A DNA stretch of 64,000 nucleotides from Allantophomopsis cytisporea (GCA_024752435.1 CP103024.1:434001-498000); one strand, 5' to 3'. Shown: positions 35,063 through 47,734, counted from the stretch's first letter. Notes: generated from the letters alone by a model not told the origin. Program-made: numbers and translations.

Positions 35063-36751
35063 CTAAATATCACGCATTCCTCGTACCAAATCCATGCTAG
35101 AACCTCTAACTCCAAAATCCGCCCCAGCAGCAGGTGACCAGACATCTTCAACGAGATTTCCATCATCCCCTATTAATTCCAGGAGGACCTGTGTATTCCT
35201 CTTTATTTGCGTCGGTGACTCCACGATCCCTCTCTCCATGATGGTAGCTTCTGCTGTCAACGACCACAGGCTTGTGAGCGGCTGCAAATCTGCTAATAAA
35301 TTCTTCAATGTGTCCGCCGGCAATGGGCCCATGGGGGGTCCGGATGCTAAGCTGGTGTGAAAGACCAGGTCTGGAGATGGTGGTTGTCGAGTCCCGCAGT
35401 TTGGCTTTACGCAATACCAATCCGTACACGTGCCGCCTGCTGTCAGATCAACCACTGGTGCCTCTGTGATCGAATTGGATTTCTTTCGTCCCAGAGATGA
35501 CATGATGGACTTCTTCGTCTTTGTTGCAGGTTCAGTGACCGGGTTGTGGCTAACAGAAGCATACCAATTGTCGACAAATGTTCTCCTCGCATTATAACCC
35601 TTAGTCTGCCAAAACCGTTCCGCTTGGCGTAACCCCCCAACTGTTAGAATAGCAGTATAGACCTCGTCGGCCGGTCTATCCTTCAGGTAACCCTTGATAG
35701 AACGTTCGATACGTCCAGCATAAGATGGAGGCCTCAACCTCCGAGAAAATGATGACAATACAAAAGGAAATACTTGATGGACTTTCAGAAGTGTTTGGTC
35801 ATCGTAAGTGTCCATGACCTGACGCTCGATAGGATTGAGCGTAAATGGCTGACGGGAAAGAGGGACTCCATGATTACTCAGATGTTGCACGTGGAGGTCG
35901 CGATATTTTTCGAAGAAGTGAAACATTGTGAAGATAAGTGGTAGTAAGCGTTGCCGCATCCGCACATGTTGAGGCTCGAATTCGGCCCGTTGTGTCTCTG
36001 AGACCCGCAAGAAGATATCCTTCGTCGCATACTCCGCTATGAGTGTTGCCAGTTTTGAAGCAACATGAAGCCGATGCCAAATTCCACATAGATACTGTAG
36101 AGTTATTGAATCTGGTTTTGGTAATGGATATCGACGAATAGCATAACTTGGAATACTGTGTGCAATATGATATCGCACGATCGGAGATTCATTGAATGTC
36201 ACCATACTGTGAAATGACTTCGACACTAGACGCATATCCAGGATTGTGCGAACAGGTAATGGAGCGATAATCTGTGCTTGGAGTTCACTCGGTAATGCCA
36301 GAAAAAGGTCATTCAATGACCTCCTGAAGTGGGGTGTCAGCAAGAACCTCGATCAAAAATAACATAGCACCAAGACCACTCACTTGACAGCAACTGGTTC
36401 CTCCTCAAACACATCTTCATGGTGCTCCACGTATATCGATGGCGACTTGTTGATTATGGTAACTTTGGAGCGAAACCCGCCAAGACTGGGTCTTCGTTGT
36501 TTATTGAAGGTGAATAGATCATGGCCGATAGAACGCTTTTTATGCTCGGAATGCACAGTATCCTCACTGTTTCCTCTTCGATCGTGTAAGGTTGGCCTTC
36601 CGTGCCCTATGGGTAGAGTGAATGATTGCGGAGGATTTGAGATGGCAGCCGACGCCGAATTCTCCGCCGTATGATCGGCTGCTTCATTTAATGCTCGTAG
36701 TTTACTGAAGTATCGCTCTGATGCGAACTCAGTGATGTGTAGAGGGTCCAT
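35063..36751 (-). CDS. F-box protein of unknown target
   Basis: Exons on the minus strand are 36751-36384 and 36323-35063 (60-nt intron, phase 2), giving 542 residues. The first 122 residues are polar and probably disordered. After the splice junction comes LNDLFLALPSELQAQIIAPL followed by PVRTILDMRLVSKSFHSMV (about 126-165), a clear F-box pattern. Such proteins link substrates to Skp1 in SCF ubiquitin ligases. The remainder is mixed helix and loop, with no leucine-rich or WD repeats that I can see. A segment near residue 420-460 has several Cys (GGTCTDWYCVKPNCGT). The partner and substrate are unknown. The long repeat-rich region upstream must contain its promoter. Confidence 0.8.
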
Positions 36752-37386
36752 TTTATCCGCCGTTCTGGCCTTTCTGGCCGTTCAGTCGGATGTCGCTGTA
36801 TCTATCGGTGATAATAACGCAGCATATCCAATGGACGAGCGTCGGTGATTTCACCCCACCTCGAGGAGGATTTCAGTTGCGCGCAAGATGGGATCGCCTT
36901 CTTGTCATTGCGCGCACATGAAGAAGTGGACGATGCGAGTATGTTGTATTTAGGATTGAGGTGTATGAAGCGTGGGGTTGATTGAGGATTGTATGCGTTG
37001 GAGGGTGAATTGGAGTGTAAAGTAACCGGTAGCGTTGATGGTTATTTGGGTAATGGTGAATGGATGGATGTAAGTAGTAGTAGGATGGATGGGTTGAAGC
37101 GGAGTGTGTGCCCAGGTGTGGTTGCGGAAGGGTGGTGGTGGTGGTGGTTGGAGGTATGGGATAGCGGGAATTTAGGTAGTTTGCTTGGTCGGCGTTTGCG
37201 GTGGTTGCAATGGTACAGGCTTAAAAGCACGAGAAGTAACCAACCATTGAAGTGCCCACGGTCAGATATAATCAGGTATATTATATACTCTGAGCATTCA
37301 TGTATGTATGTACGCGTGGATGGATGGATATGTATGAGGATAGTTTGAAGTTGATATTCTGGCCGGGGTAGGAATTGACGAAAGTA

Positions 37387-37416
37387 CTTGACTTGACTTG
37401 ACTCGACTCGACTCGA
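37387..37416. repeat. Pentanucleotide repeat (CTTGA)3(CTCGA)3
   Basis: Three CTTGA units pass directly into three CTCGA units differing by one T/C change. This looks like expansion of a mutated unit by replication slippage. Confidence 0.85.
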
Positions 37417-37730
37417 CTCCAAGTTTCTCCAAGATTTGCAGGTAAGGCGCTGCAAGGCCCACGTCCGGGATTTCAAGTGTCCAAATCCGATGCAGATTCT
37501 TATTCCTTAGTAACAGCAGGTAAGTCGAGGTAGAAAAAGAGTACCAGGGAAAGTAGTATTAAGTAAGTAAGTAGAGATGCAGAGGAAGACGTGAAGAGAA
37601 ACAAGAAAAAGGTTGAGGGGTGAGGCCTAGTTTCGAGGACAAAAAGTCAACGGACAACAGAGAACAGACAAACGGACACCAGACAACAGACCCAGGCCAG
37701 GAGGTTAGGTTGCAGGTATGCCCCGGGGGG

Positions 37731-37802
37731 GTATGTATGTATGTATGTATGTATGTATGTATGTATGTATGTATGTATGTATGTATGTATGTATGTATGT
37801 AT
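37731..37802. repeat. GTAT microsatellite, about 18 perfect units
   Basis: A 72-bp uninterrupted run of GTAT, preceded by a C4G7 tract and followed by GGAT units. Both strands stay open through the run and give spurious repeat ORFs. Likely length-polymorphic. Confidence 0.95.
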
Positions 37803-38056
37803 GGATGGATGGATGAATGTAGTAGTGTAATGTAATGTATGAGTATCTATCTATTGTTGCTTGTTATGAGGATGCGTATGCGTATGCGTGCGTTGATGTA
37901 TGCACGATGTGAATATGAATGAATATGAATTATTTATTGTACCTTTAAAGTCTGCGTGCGGGTAAGGTTGCAGCAGTTCAAAGATTGTGTGGATAGTGTG
38001 GAGGAGGTAGTGCGAGGTACCGGGTGATGTAGAACAATGTAGTACATGTACCGTGA

Positions 38057-38135
38057 GGTATGTATGTATGTATGGTGTATGGGTGTATGGGTGTATGGAT
38101 GTATGGGTGTATGGGTGGTATGGGTGGTATGGGTG
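38057..38135. repeat. GTAT/GTATGG imperfect minisatellite
   Basis: GTAT units give way to GTATGG and GGGTGTAT variants for about 80 bp. The minus-strand translation is a spurious His-Pro-Tyr repeat. Confidence 0.85.
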
Positions 38136-38306
38136 AATGTATTGGTAAAATTTCAAGTCGGGGTAGAGATGGATACAATACTACTGTATGTAGTCAAGAT
38201 GGCAGAACGAGCGAAAGTCAAGTCTGAATACAATCTGACTGACTACTAACACAGGCAGGTCGTGAATAACTCTTTTCTCTTACCCAGCAACTTGATCTTT
38301 CTTGTG

Positions 38307-38339
<33 letters not shown>

Positions 38340-38344
38340 TCTCT
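38307..38344. repeat. CT dinucleotide tract
   Basis: Nearly perfect CT repeat of about 38 bp with one TT interruption. Confidence 0.9.
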
Positions 38345-39232
38345 TGAAGATGAATAAGCATGAACAAGCATCCTAGAATAAAAATAATAGAGAAATGGGC
38401 CAAGAAATGGGTCAAGAAATGGGGGATCTCGGGAGCATGAGAGCATGGTCTATGTCTGTGAGTTGTTCATGTCTTCCTCCGTATGGAGCAACAACATGCA
38501 ATACAACAAATATCGTATGTATTTTGCTCTGCTCTACTACATACTGTACTTCCGAGTTACTCCACAATTAGAAGAAGTGGATATGGATTGTGGATATGGA
38601 TATGGATGTGGATGTGAATAATGTGGAACTCCCTTGTGGATTGTGGGTTAAATGGGCCGTGGAAGAAGTCCGGGGCATTCGAAGTGACTTCAAACAAACT
38701 TTTGGACTGGGGTGTTCACGTTGCTTGTCACCTTGTCATTGTCGTGGTCATTGTCGTGGTCATTGTCTATCACCCTGTCGTCTTGTGTATCGTGCGTGCT
38801 GCTTGTTTTAATTTTTACCTTTTGTATGTCCCTCTTTCTTCTGCTTTTCTTTTCCTGCATAATATCTCTTGATTTTTACTTGGACGGTATGAGGTGAAGA
38901 AAGTGTTCTCTCTCTCTCTCTCGATATTCGACAATGATGTGATGTTTGAAGTAAAGATAATCTCCAGATTCGAAATCCATATCAACAGCCACATCAAAAG
39001 CCACACCAGAATAAAAAACACTCACTAGATTAGGGAATTCTTCTATCAGCTCCTTCGCTCACTCTTCCTATCCGCGCCGAGCCTCTCTCTCATCCCTCAA
39101 GTCCTGTCTATCTGTACCTTGACTAGGAAAGCATCAACCTCGTACATCATTCACTCACCCGCTCTCTTTATCGTCTGACAATAGCAGAATAGATATGTAT
39201 GTATGTACATATGTACTGTACATAACATTATC

Positions 39233-39259
39233 CTCATCCCTCATCCCTCATCCCTCATC
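39233..39259. repeat. CTCATCC heptamer repeat, almost four units
   Basis: Tandem CTCATCC units in a pyrimidine-rich stretch of the gene-poor interval. Confidence 0.85.
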
Positions 39260-41660
39260 TTTTCCATTACTTCCACAACCCTCATAACTCCCACAACTTC
39301 CACAAACTTCCCTGGTTAGCATCACAACCGATCATCATATCCATTCATAAAAAAGTATGGTGATGTGATGGAGTGGAGAGAGAGAGTGTGTATGCAATTC
39401 TTCTACGTAACTTTCTAAAGCGACCGAAGGGGACTACGGAGTGAGTGTATGGGGTGAGCCGCTACTGGGGGCTGTCGGGGGCCTGTTGGACGGCGCAAAT
39501 TCAGCTGGCTTGCCCTCTCCACAATAGCGCCGTACGCCGTAAGCTTTTATCCGGACGACCCTTTAACCCACAACCAGCATCAGCTTCCAATCACGCGTAT
39601 CGCACCCAATCATGCTTATAGGATAGATACAAAATCTAGAGGGAGAGCCAGAGCGGCTTCGGTGCAATTGACTACGAGCTGTGTTGGTTGAGAAAAGATT
39701 GCTCCGAGTGAATGTCCTAGTGTGTAGCAGACTTGTGATAGAAGGAAAAAAAAGTGCCTGTGGATACGGGGTGTCACTGATGAATGATGATGATGACGGA
39801 TGGAGAGACGAGGAACGCACAATGATTGAAGACTTGAGAGAGATTATCAACTGATGATGATTGACTATGAGACAAGAAACAAAGAATGACAGAGTGATAC
39901 TCTACAATACGGTGACATCTGTGAACATCATCATATGTGCCCATCTTTGTCTCTCCTTCACTCTCTTTATGTCCAAGTACGCAGTACATACATGCATTTA
40001 CTGTAACTTTCCAACAAACCCTATCAATAGCCACAGTATACCAAGAAGTATATTTCTACGACAATGCTCCGAATGCAGCTGATCACATTCTCTCCATTAT
40101 TCATGTCAAACTAGTGAAATGTTTTCGGCGCTTTTGTTGTTCATTCATACAGTACATGATGTACACACGCACATATGTCACAAACTGTCAAAGACAAAAT
40201 GGTGTGGTGATGAACAGCAGCAACACCCAGAGATAGGACGAGATGGCAAGGAAGAGAAAAAGTGAGAAGGGGGGTGGTACTACGTAGAGCGAGAGAAAGG
40301 GTGGATGGATGAGTGATGAGACTTTTCATTTTCCTCTTCTCTCTCTCTCTGTTCCTCTCTATCTTTCTCACTCACTCACTAACTCACCTTTTCCTTCTTA
40401 TTCCCAACGGCCAGGTGGGGGATTGATTAGCCACACGCCCAGCAGACTTCGTACAGTTATCGTGCGTACTCACACGATGATGAGATAGCGAAGAGAATTC
40501 GAGATGCAACAGCCCGAGCTCATCCCAAGTGACTGGCAAACGGCCCTATTTCGCCCAAATCAATCTTGAATGCGTGGTATCCCTGCATCCCGTTGATCGA
40601 CCAGCATGCGCCGATTTGGACAAAATCTACGGAAGTCTGGAAGCTCTTCAGTGCCCGTTCAGTTTTCTTACGTAACCATCAGCCAGCGCTGCGTCCAGCC
40701 AGTCGCAGTCGTAGTTTCGAGGAGACGAACGAAAGTACGACCGAGGCTCTAACGCAGAGTATGTACTTAAGGTAAGGTAGGGGAGCAGTAGGAGGAGAAA
40801 AGTAAGCGGAAGAGCGAAAGAGGGGCCGAAAAGGTACCTTAAGTCAACAAACATGAGAGGTCCAGTACACTTTGAGCAAGGTAAAATAAACAAGAAAAGC
40901 CAGCCACACAGAAAGAGTACAAGAAAGAGGAGAGGTTGTTCGATCGGATCTACAAAGATTAGATATGATGGATAAATGCGCTCTTTTCACTTGGATGCAA
41001 TATGATATGTCCGTGGAATATTCATATTGCCTATGTTGGAATTCTCCGACTTGATGGATGTCAACTGCAAAAAACACCGACGGGCGGGCTCTGTCTAATC
41101 CTGCTGTGCCCGCCATCTCCGCTTCCTTTTTGTCTTGCTTACCCTCCGCCGCCGTTGACGCGGAAAGGGTCGATGTGGGTATGGAAGTTCTGTAGAAACT
41201 TCACACTGCATGAGTTGTCTATGCTACGAAAATCTTTGCACCTACATACATAGTATTACGTGTCGAGTCTATGAGTATGAATGAATGAATACAGACAGCA
41301 TGTATGATCATGCCAGGGTTGCAGAAAAGATGGGACCCGAGAGCCACCCCCATCAAGCCACACATTAATCACTACATACATAAATATGTACATACATACA
41401 TATACATACCTTACCGTACAGCACGCGAGAAACAGCCGTTCTCCAACTCGGCACTTGAGCTCCGAACTACCACTCCCAAGCACAAGCTCAAGCACAAGCA
41501 TATGTATGACATACTTACCTAATGTCATGTTTGAGAGTAACCTTCACCTTCCATGCCGATTTGTGCCTTGACCCAAAGCATTATTCTGACCTCATACATC
41601 ACATGCGGAGACATGATTCGTAACCAATTCGTATCAGTCAGTCAGTCAATCAATCTTCCC

Positions 41661-42691
41661 ATGTCCACCAGCATAGCGATCCCATATGGTTTCTCAGACG
41701 CATACAGATCTACTGCCAGCCCCTCGAGTCGCGCCGCGCAGGTCTCCGACTCCAACACTCCTCCATCTCCTCCCTTTGATACACAAGATGGCCGAGAGGT
41801 GTCGGGCGAGGCCAACCCTCATCAAAACTTGAGAGTACAACCAGCAAGAAACATGAAGATACCCCGTCCAGGTTAGCAATGGTTGCCGAAGCCATTGAAG
41901 AAAAAGTCGTATGTGCATATATTCATAGCTACTACTATGAGAGAGTCTAGTACTAATAGACAGTAGGAAACAGGACCTGTTTGAAATCATCTTTAAACCT
42001 GACCCAAAATGCGCATGTATAGGGCATTCTCCACATCCTATTTGCCTACGAAGCCTTCAAGAGAGATTGCTCGTAGTGCCTTATTGGAGAATATAGCGCT
42101 GGCAAACGATCTACTCGAATTGGAAACTCGACTCAATACTGTGCGATTGGTGACGCAAGTTAGCTCTTATCTACGCATACGCTAGAGTGCCGATGGAGAC
42201 AGAAGCAAGCATAGAGGGACAGAGCTCTATTGCTGTTCTCGCCCTCACCGTACTAGAAGTTGGTATAGAGTGTGTGGTAGCTCTTCAAGAAAGATTCCTT
42301 GATGGTGATGGGACCATGGTGTTGGAACGAGAGGCCACAGAATGATTGAGACGATATGGGGAATGGAAGAAGGTTTCTTATTCTAGAGCCGAACAGACGC
42401 TGAGGTGGGTTGAACGTGGAGTTGGAGGTTGGCGATAAGGGAGTATCGTTGAAGTTACCAGTTCACCAATATGGTCAGATGGGTCGAATGATGTCAGGAA
42501 GGCAAGAAGACTTTTCCGATGCGAATGGCATTTACGAGGTGGGCACCGGAATTGAGAAGATCGTCGAACCTATGCTTTTGGGAATAAAGCTTGAACTTCC
42601 GGCAATTAAGCTGAAGATGTCAATCTTCGGTATGATCTACGGGACTTTGAACTCTGTTCTGCGAGAAATGTTCCCTCATGCCCGCGGATGA
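41661..42691 (+). pseudogene. Possible degenerate or unrecognised multi-exon coding region
   Basis: Several adjacent segments look protein-like but lie in different frames. 41661-41876 encodes a Ser/Pro-rich N-terminal-type peptide starting MSTSIAIPYGF. 42193-42345 encodes 50 residues (METEASIEGQ to LEREATE) and then continues after one TGA. 42410-42691 encodes a segment with SLKLPVHQYGQMGRMM and IEKIVEPMLLGIKLELP ending in FPHARG and a stop. I could not find one set of introns joining all of them without frame breaks. It is either a decayed gene or a real gene with splice sites I misjudge. I do not recognise the family. Confidence 0.25.
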
Positions 42692-44203
42692 AAAGGGCGG
42701 CGTGCTTGTGAGCCAGCTGTCTTTCTAGTATCGAATTTATGTATTGGTAACATCGGACCGAGCCTTCAACGTTGCAGTAGCGGCCTAGTTCGGATGCAAC
42801 CCTTGGTCAGTCGGCTGTTACGGACTACCAAGCTTAACTGCCTACTTCTTCTTGAAAGGTCTTGGATCAGGGATTGTCGATATCGTTTGCCTCTGAGTGA
42901 TGCTCGGATTCTATACACCAATGTTGGTTGATGTTGGCTTAAGACTGCAAGATCCGAAGACCTCTTACTCGCACTTTGGACCGAGATCTTCCCACCATCA
43001 GTCCTCGCCAATAAGAAGCACAAACGCCAGTTGCATCTAAGCTACACACATGTCGTGCAATGAATCAGCCAGCTTTATTTCACCAGATAAATGCGTGGAT
43101 GCAAATCTAGAATCTTGGATCCGAAAAATTTGAGATTATGTACAATTTGTACAGAGGAGACCTCTCACCGCACTGCAACCCGCTCTTCTGCTCCCGTTTA
43201 CAATCGTAACTATCGTATTGCTTCGCATTGCTGTTTCGTCTATGCGCACAAATCGCATGCTGTAGTCTGTTCGTGTAACTTGTTCGCATGCCTAGACTGA
43301 GACATGCCATGCCATCCATCGCTCGCACATACGCATACATACATATGCCGTGCATCTCCATTAGTACATCAGCCATACACAGGTACAAAGCCACAAGCAC
43401 TGTTTCAGGGAGACGGACATGGTGTGCAAAGAGTTATCGCACAGCATTAGGGTCAGTCAGTCAGTGTCGGTCAATTGTGCTGCCACCACTTAAAATATCG
43501 CCGCTGAGATTGGAGATTGGAGATTAGGTTCTGCTGGTCATTGGAGGGGTAGTGAAACTCTGGATATCTTAAAGCTTGTATATGATGGTGATTATACCGA
43601 CGGGAATGGCGTTGAGATGGCAGTGGCAACTAAGGATGATGAAATAGTTCTGGTTGCATTATATCATGCTACATTGCCTCCTACATAATTCTCCACCATG
43701 TACTTCACGCCATCCGCGATCTCCCATAGATCTCTCCTACTGAATCTCTGTCATACTTCTGCTATATCTCCAAGCTCCATTGCCTGACATTTCCTCAATC
43801 ACCGAAACCAGCACACCATGTATCTACTCGTAGTAGATAGCCAGGTAAACAAATATCCCACCACGTTCAATTTCGCTGTAAAATATACGTGCCAAGCCCT
43901 TACCTGCACGCCTGTCTCGGGATGTGGGGAACCCTGCTTTGCTTGCCAACCCTATCCTCTCAAATCCCACCATGCCCGCCCCGTCGCGTCGGAAAGTCCT
44001 TTTATGTCGCCGCCCGCTATATCTGTGCCGTGCCCGTCAGATATCATCTTTTGCCGCCGTTTTGTCTACTCAATGAGGTAGGTAAGCTTATCCTTGACAG
44101 AAGCGGAGAGCACAAGAGCTGTTTTTAGATTACACTATTGGTAAAGAGCGAATTGCGCGAGTAGTGTAGGAGTGAGATGGGAATTCGAGGTATCCTGGAT
44201 GAT

Positions 44204-44237
44204 GAGGATCCAGGTACTGAGAGGATCCAGGTACTGA
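44204..44237. repeat. 17-bp perfect tandem duplication
   Basis: GAGGATCCAGGTACTGA occurs twice head to tail (44204-44220 and 44221-44237), about 500 bp upstream of the secreted-protein gene. The exact identity suggests a recent slippage duplication. Confidence 0.9.
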
Positions 44238-44730
44238 GACTCTTGTATTCCTACTGTACATGTGTTACGTTACGCGTTGTGTGATGTGCTTGATAATCTA
44301 TAGAAAATATATACTTAAATAGGAGGTCATCTTGTACTTACTTTGTGTGCTGTCTAACGTAAGCTGTTTGAGACAGTCTGAGACTTGAATTTTGGGCCCT
44401 TTGTTCTCCGTCTCGTATCTTCGGTTTGTTACTTCCATATCGTATCTCCAGCACGCGATCCTACTGCACCGCGTGATGCTCGTTCGTATTCCAGATTTGA
44501 GTGGCTTTGGAGATGATGGAGGGGGCTGATGAAGTAAGGGACGAAAGAGGTAAGAAGGAGTGATTTTCGTATTAATATAAGATCATTTCTGGCTGGAGAT
44601 CTCACTCCCTGATTTCCCATTGCTTCTACGTTCAACTGTTCATCTCAGATACAATATACAGCAATACAGGGGGATATTCACACTTGAACAACACCACTGT
44701 GTCCCTAAAGCAACGAACATCACCTTCAAC

Positions 44731-45528
44731 ATGAAGAATTCCCTGAGCTGGGCCTGCATTGCTGTGTTGGCGGCCTGCGTCCTGGCCAAACCTGCCCTAA
44801 CAACTGCTGCTCGAGTTGCGTCTCCCACCTTGGATTACCCCCACAGTCCAACAGCCCAGTTCAATGTTACAGGTCCTGAGTACTACCTGGTGACGGAGGT
44901 TCTCTCTGGTGATGAAAGTAAAGGTGGTCTGTATGGTGAGTAGCTACCCAGCTCAATCCACTCCTGTTCAAATCCATACAAGAACGAACCCGCTGAAATA
45001 TCACACAAGTCTCTGCATACCATACTGGAGCCGGAGAGAACGACGCCACTCTTGGTGATATCTCGACTGCTGCACCAGGCTTCTTCAATGGTACTTTCCA
45101 GGAATTTGACCTCGGTACAGAATTTCAGTGGGGTCTGTTGTTGCCTTTCACTGAATTCTACACCGAATGGTAAGCATGTCTGTTTTCTGTGAAGAACAAT
45201 GGGTCTGATGGGAACAGGCTTCCGGTACAAATAAATGCTGGTCAAGGCGGTGTCGCTGAAAATGACGAGATCAACGGCTACTTCGCACTCACCAGTGATG
45301 GACTTGTATCGACATATGATGAGTGGTATGGCTGGATTGGTAGGTTGAAAGCCATACACTTTGCCATCTGTACTTGTGTATGGAGATATAAACTGACTTA
45401 TACTCCGAATAGCTTGCGACTGGAACCATGGTGTCCCTCAACTGTTCTGGCAGGTTGATTTCCAGAATGTCACGCTTCCTTGCAGTTGTGCCAAGGTTAA
45501 GCTCTGCCCAGTACTCATCGCAACTTAG
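44731..45528 (+). CDS. Small secreted fungal protein, function unknown
   Basis: Exons are 44731-44935, 45010-45169, 45218-45339 and 45413-45528, giving 200 residues. Residues 1-19 are a clear signal peptide (MKNSLSWACIAVLAACVLA). The mature part contains FNVTGPEYYLVTEVLSGDE, GLYVSAYHTGAGENDATLG, FQWGLLLPFTEFYTEW, NAGQGGVAENDEINGYFALT and a Cys-rich end with CDWNHGVPQLFWQVDF and LPCSCAKVKLC. NVT sequons may be glycosylated. It resembles a family of small secreted ascomycete proteins that I associate with DUF7907; that link is from memory and unverified. Aromatic residues and a Cys-rich C terminus suggest a compact, extracellular beta-rich fold. A cell-surface or effector-like role is possible but not shown. 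Confidence 0.82.
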
Positions 45529-46520
45529 CTGGACCTTACGAAGGAAGATAAAATGAAAGAGAGGGAGAGAAAGATGTCAAGGCGGAAAAAGGAGAAATTG
45601 TGGTACAGATCGAAGGCGCAATGGTTTTGGCCGATATCTGCATGGCGAACATCTTATATTCGAGCTTCCTACATTGAAGTCATTACCTTTGCCTCAATCA
45701 ATTTTACCCAGAAGTACTTTGCTTTCGTATTGTAACATAGCTCATGGTACAACATGATAGCGCAATATCGCTACTCGAAGGTTACAGCAGCAGAGCAATA
45801 TACAAATATTGGAGCATTACAGGTACATACAAAAACTGGAAATTTGAAGGACATCTCAGGCAATCAATCAATGCACGATGCAAGAAATAATTTGCGCCAC
45901 AGATTAAAGGGATTCTTGCCATGCTTACTTGGACTTGGCTTGTCGAATGATGTGGAAAGATGTTAGAGATGAGGATGTTGATTGTCGTCCCGGGTACCAA
46001 TGGCAATCAATGGGACCAGAGTAGGGATTATGGGGATTGTCTGCCGTTGTGGTGGAGTGAGGAGGTGAGGGGTAATTTTCCGTATATTGACTTTGATTTT
46101 CATCATTGATTGGGGTCGTATTGTTAAGCGGGATCATTGTTATGGATGGATATTAATGATGACTCCGGGTGTTGATAATAGAGTGCTGTACTCTTACTCG
46201 TACTCATGAACTGGATGTAATGATATGATACGTATGTGAAATTGTAAAACGCCATCACGCTATGAGTACGGATGGATACTTTGCGGATTACTCGGAGGAG
46301 GTGCAAGTAGACTTTAGTCTTGGAGAAACTAAGTGTCGATACATCGATCTCTGAGATAGATTATTTATTTATATGTATGCTTATGCTTAGGAAATACGTA
46401 CGTGGACCCCTTTACCTTACGCTTCGTGGGAATATCACAGTGACGGCTTGTCGAGCTGTGTCTGCTTGAGCTTCCTAGTTGATTAGCTAGAATGAGCTCC
46501 ATTGTAGCCGGTGCACATAG

Positions 46521-46550
46521 ATGTCGGAGAGATGTTTACACCTCCGACAT
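46521..46550. repeat. Perfect 9-bp inverted repeat, 12-nt loop
   Basis: ATGTCGGAG (46521-46529) and CTCCGACAT (46542-46550) are exact reverse complements. The loop contains GTTTAC and the sequence just after the right arm is GTAAAC, which allows an alternative second pairing. Confidence 0.6.
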
Positions 46551-47700
46551 GTAAACTTGTCTACTGCGTAGTGCTTTTAATAGAGATCTGAAGTTAATTA
46601 GAGTGTCGAGGGAATCATCAGATAGATATGGCATCTTGCTTACCCTAGCAAAATGTTCTCACTTCGTCGAGTCTCTCGTATCAAGCAAGTGTCTATGCCT
46701 TACGTTGGGTTAGGTATTGATCACCACTGTCAACGGCTTTTCCCCTCTCTCCTTTTTGCTCCTCTTCCACATCTTCCTCCCCATGTTCCATTTCCCACTG
46801 CCTACATACGTTACGACTCCTGTCTATATACCGTGCTATACTATATTTGAAATAGACATATATATTAACTTCTGCCCATCATCAACTGTAATCTAATACA
46901 TAATCCGTACATAACGTGGTGCTAGTGTATGAGAGTGTTCTCTGGCGTTCTATTCCGTGCTCTGCAGATCAATTGGCATTCATTGGATTTGTATGGTCCC
47001 ACACTACATGCTACGTACAGCATACCGACAGCAGAACTAGCCCTAAAAGCGTTTAAATCATTCTATGTTTAGTCCTTCCACTTCACCTTTCACACGCCAT
47101 TCATCCAGTCAGCATCAGGTAGGTATTGTAGGCTATAGCACACTAGAGTAAAACCCTGACATTATTTGTTCAAAGCACCAAACTGCTGTTCTTCCGAGGC
47201 ACCAGACAGCACCAGAGACCCGTGGAGGACTCGGGGTGGACCAATACTATCTTTTGCTGTGAATGCACAGGTCGACTGACTTGGGCTGACTTGTAGGGGA
47301 TTCCCTTGCACGAATCGTCTACATGCGTAACGACCAACTTCCTGGTCTTGTCTCGTCTGAATGAGAAAGATCGCTGATGATACGTACGTCGACCAGGGCA
47401 AAAGAAGAGAGTGAAGAGCTTTGTTTCGACTTCATGTCCCAAAAACCTCCTGCTCTGCTGCCCTGCCAATAATTGTCTACAAATACCACCATCTAAATAA
47501 ACGAATCAACTGATATCCTCTTCACTGCTGCCGCCGTTGCTACTGCTGCATTCAAAAAGAATCATCCAGCCGTCCTTGACCGATTGATTCGTTGGGCCCT
47601 GCACAGCCACTTTCATCCAAAGCGCTTTCAACGGAGACCGGATCGTGTGAGATATCTAATTATTGCTCGAGTATATACGTACCTACATATAGAACGACGC

Positions 47701-47734
47701 ATACACACACACACACACATATATATATACACAT
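47701..47734. repeat. AC/AT dinucleotide tract next to a start codon
   Basis: About nine AC units run into about five AT units. The tract ends some 20 bp before the ATG at 47755, so it lies in the promoter or leader of that gene. Confidence 0.9.

Larger units (their letters stand above)
36752..44730. other. Eight-kb gene-poor region rich in simple repeats
   Basis: Apart from one degenerate candidate (41661-42691), I find no gene. The interval is full of microsatellites and low-complexity tracts, listed separately: GTAT, GTATGG, CT, CTTGA/CTCGA and CTCATCC units, plus scattered GAGAGA and CATACA. Open frames here translate to repeat peptides. The pattern suggests unconstrained intergenic DNA or long untranslated/noncoding transcripts, not a coding cluster. 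Confidence 0.5.

Noticed and set aside
37620..38249. ORFs encoding Tyr-Val-Cys-Met and His-Pro-Tyr repeats
   Set aside because: Artefacts of GTAT and GTATGG microsatellites lacking stops.
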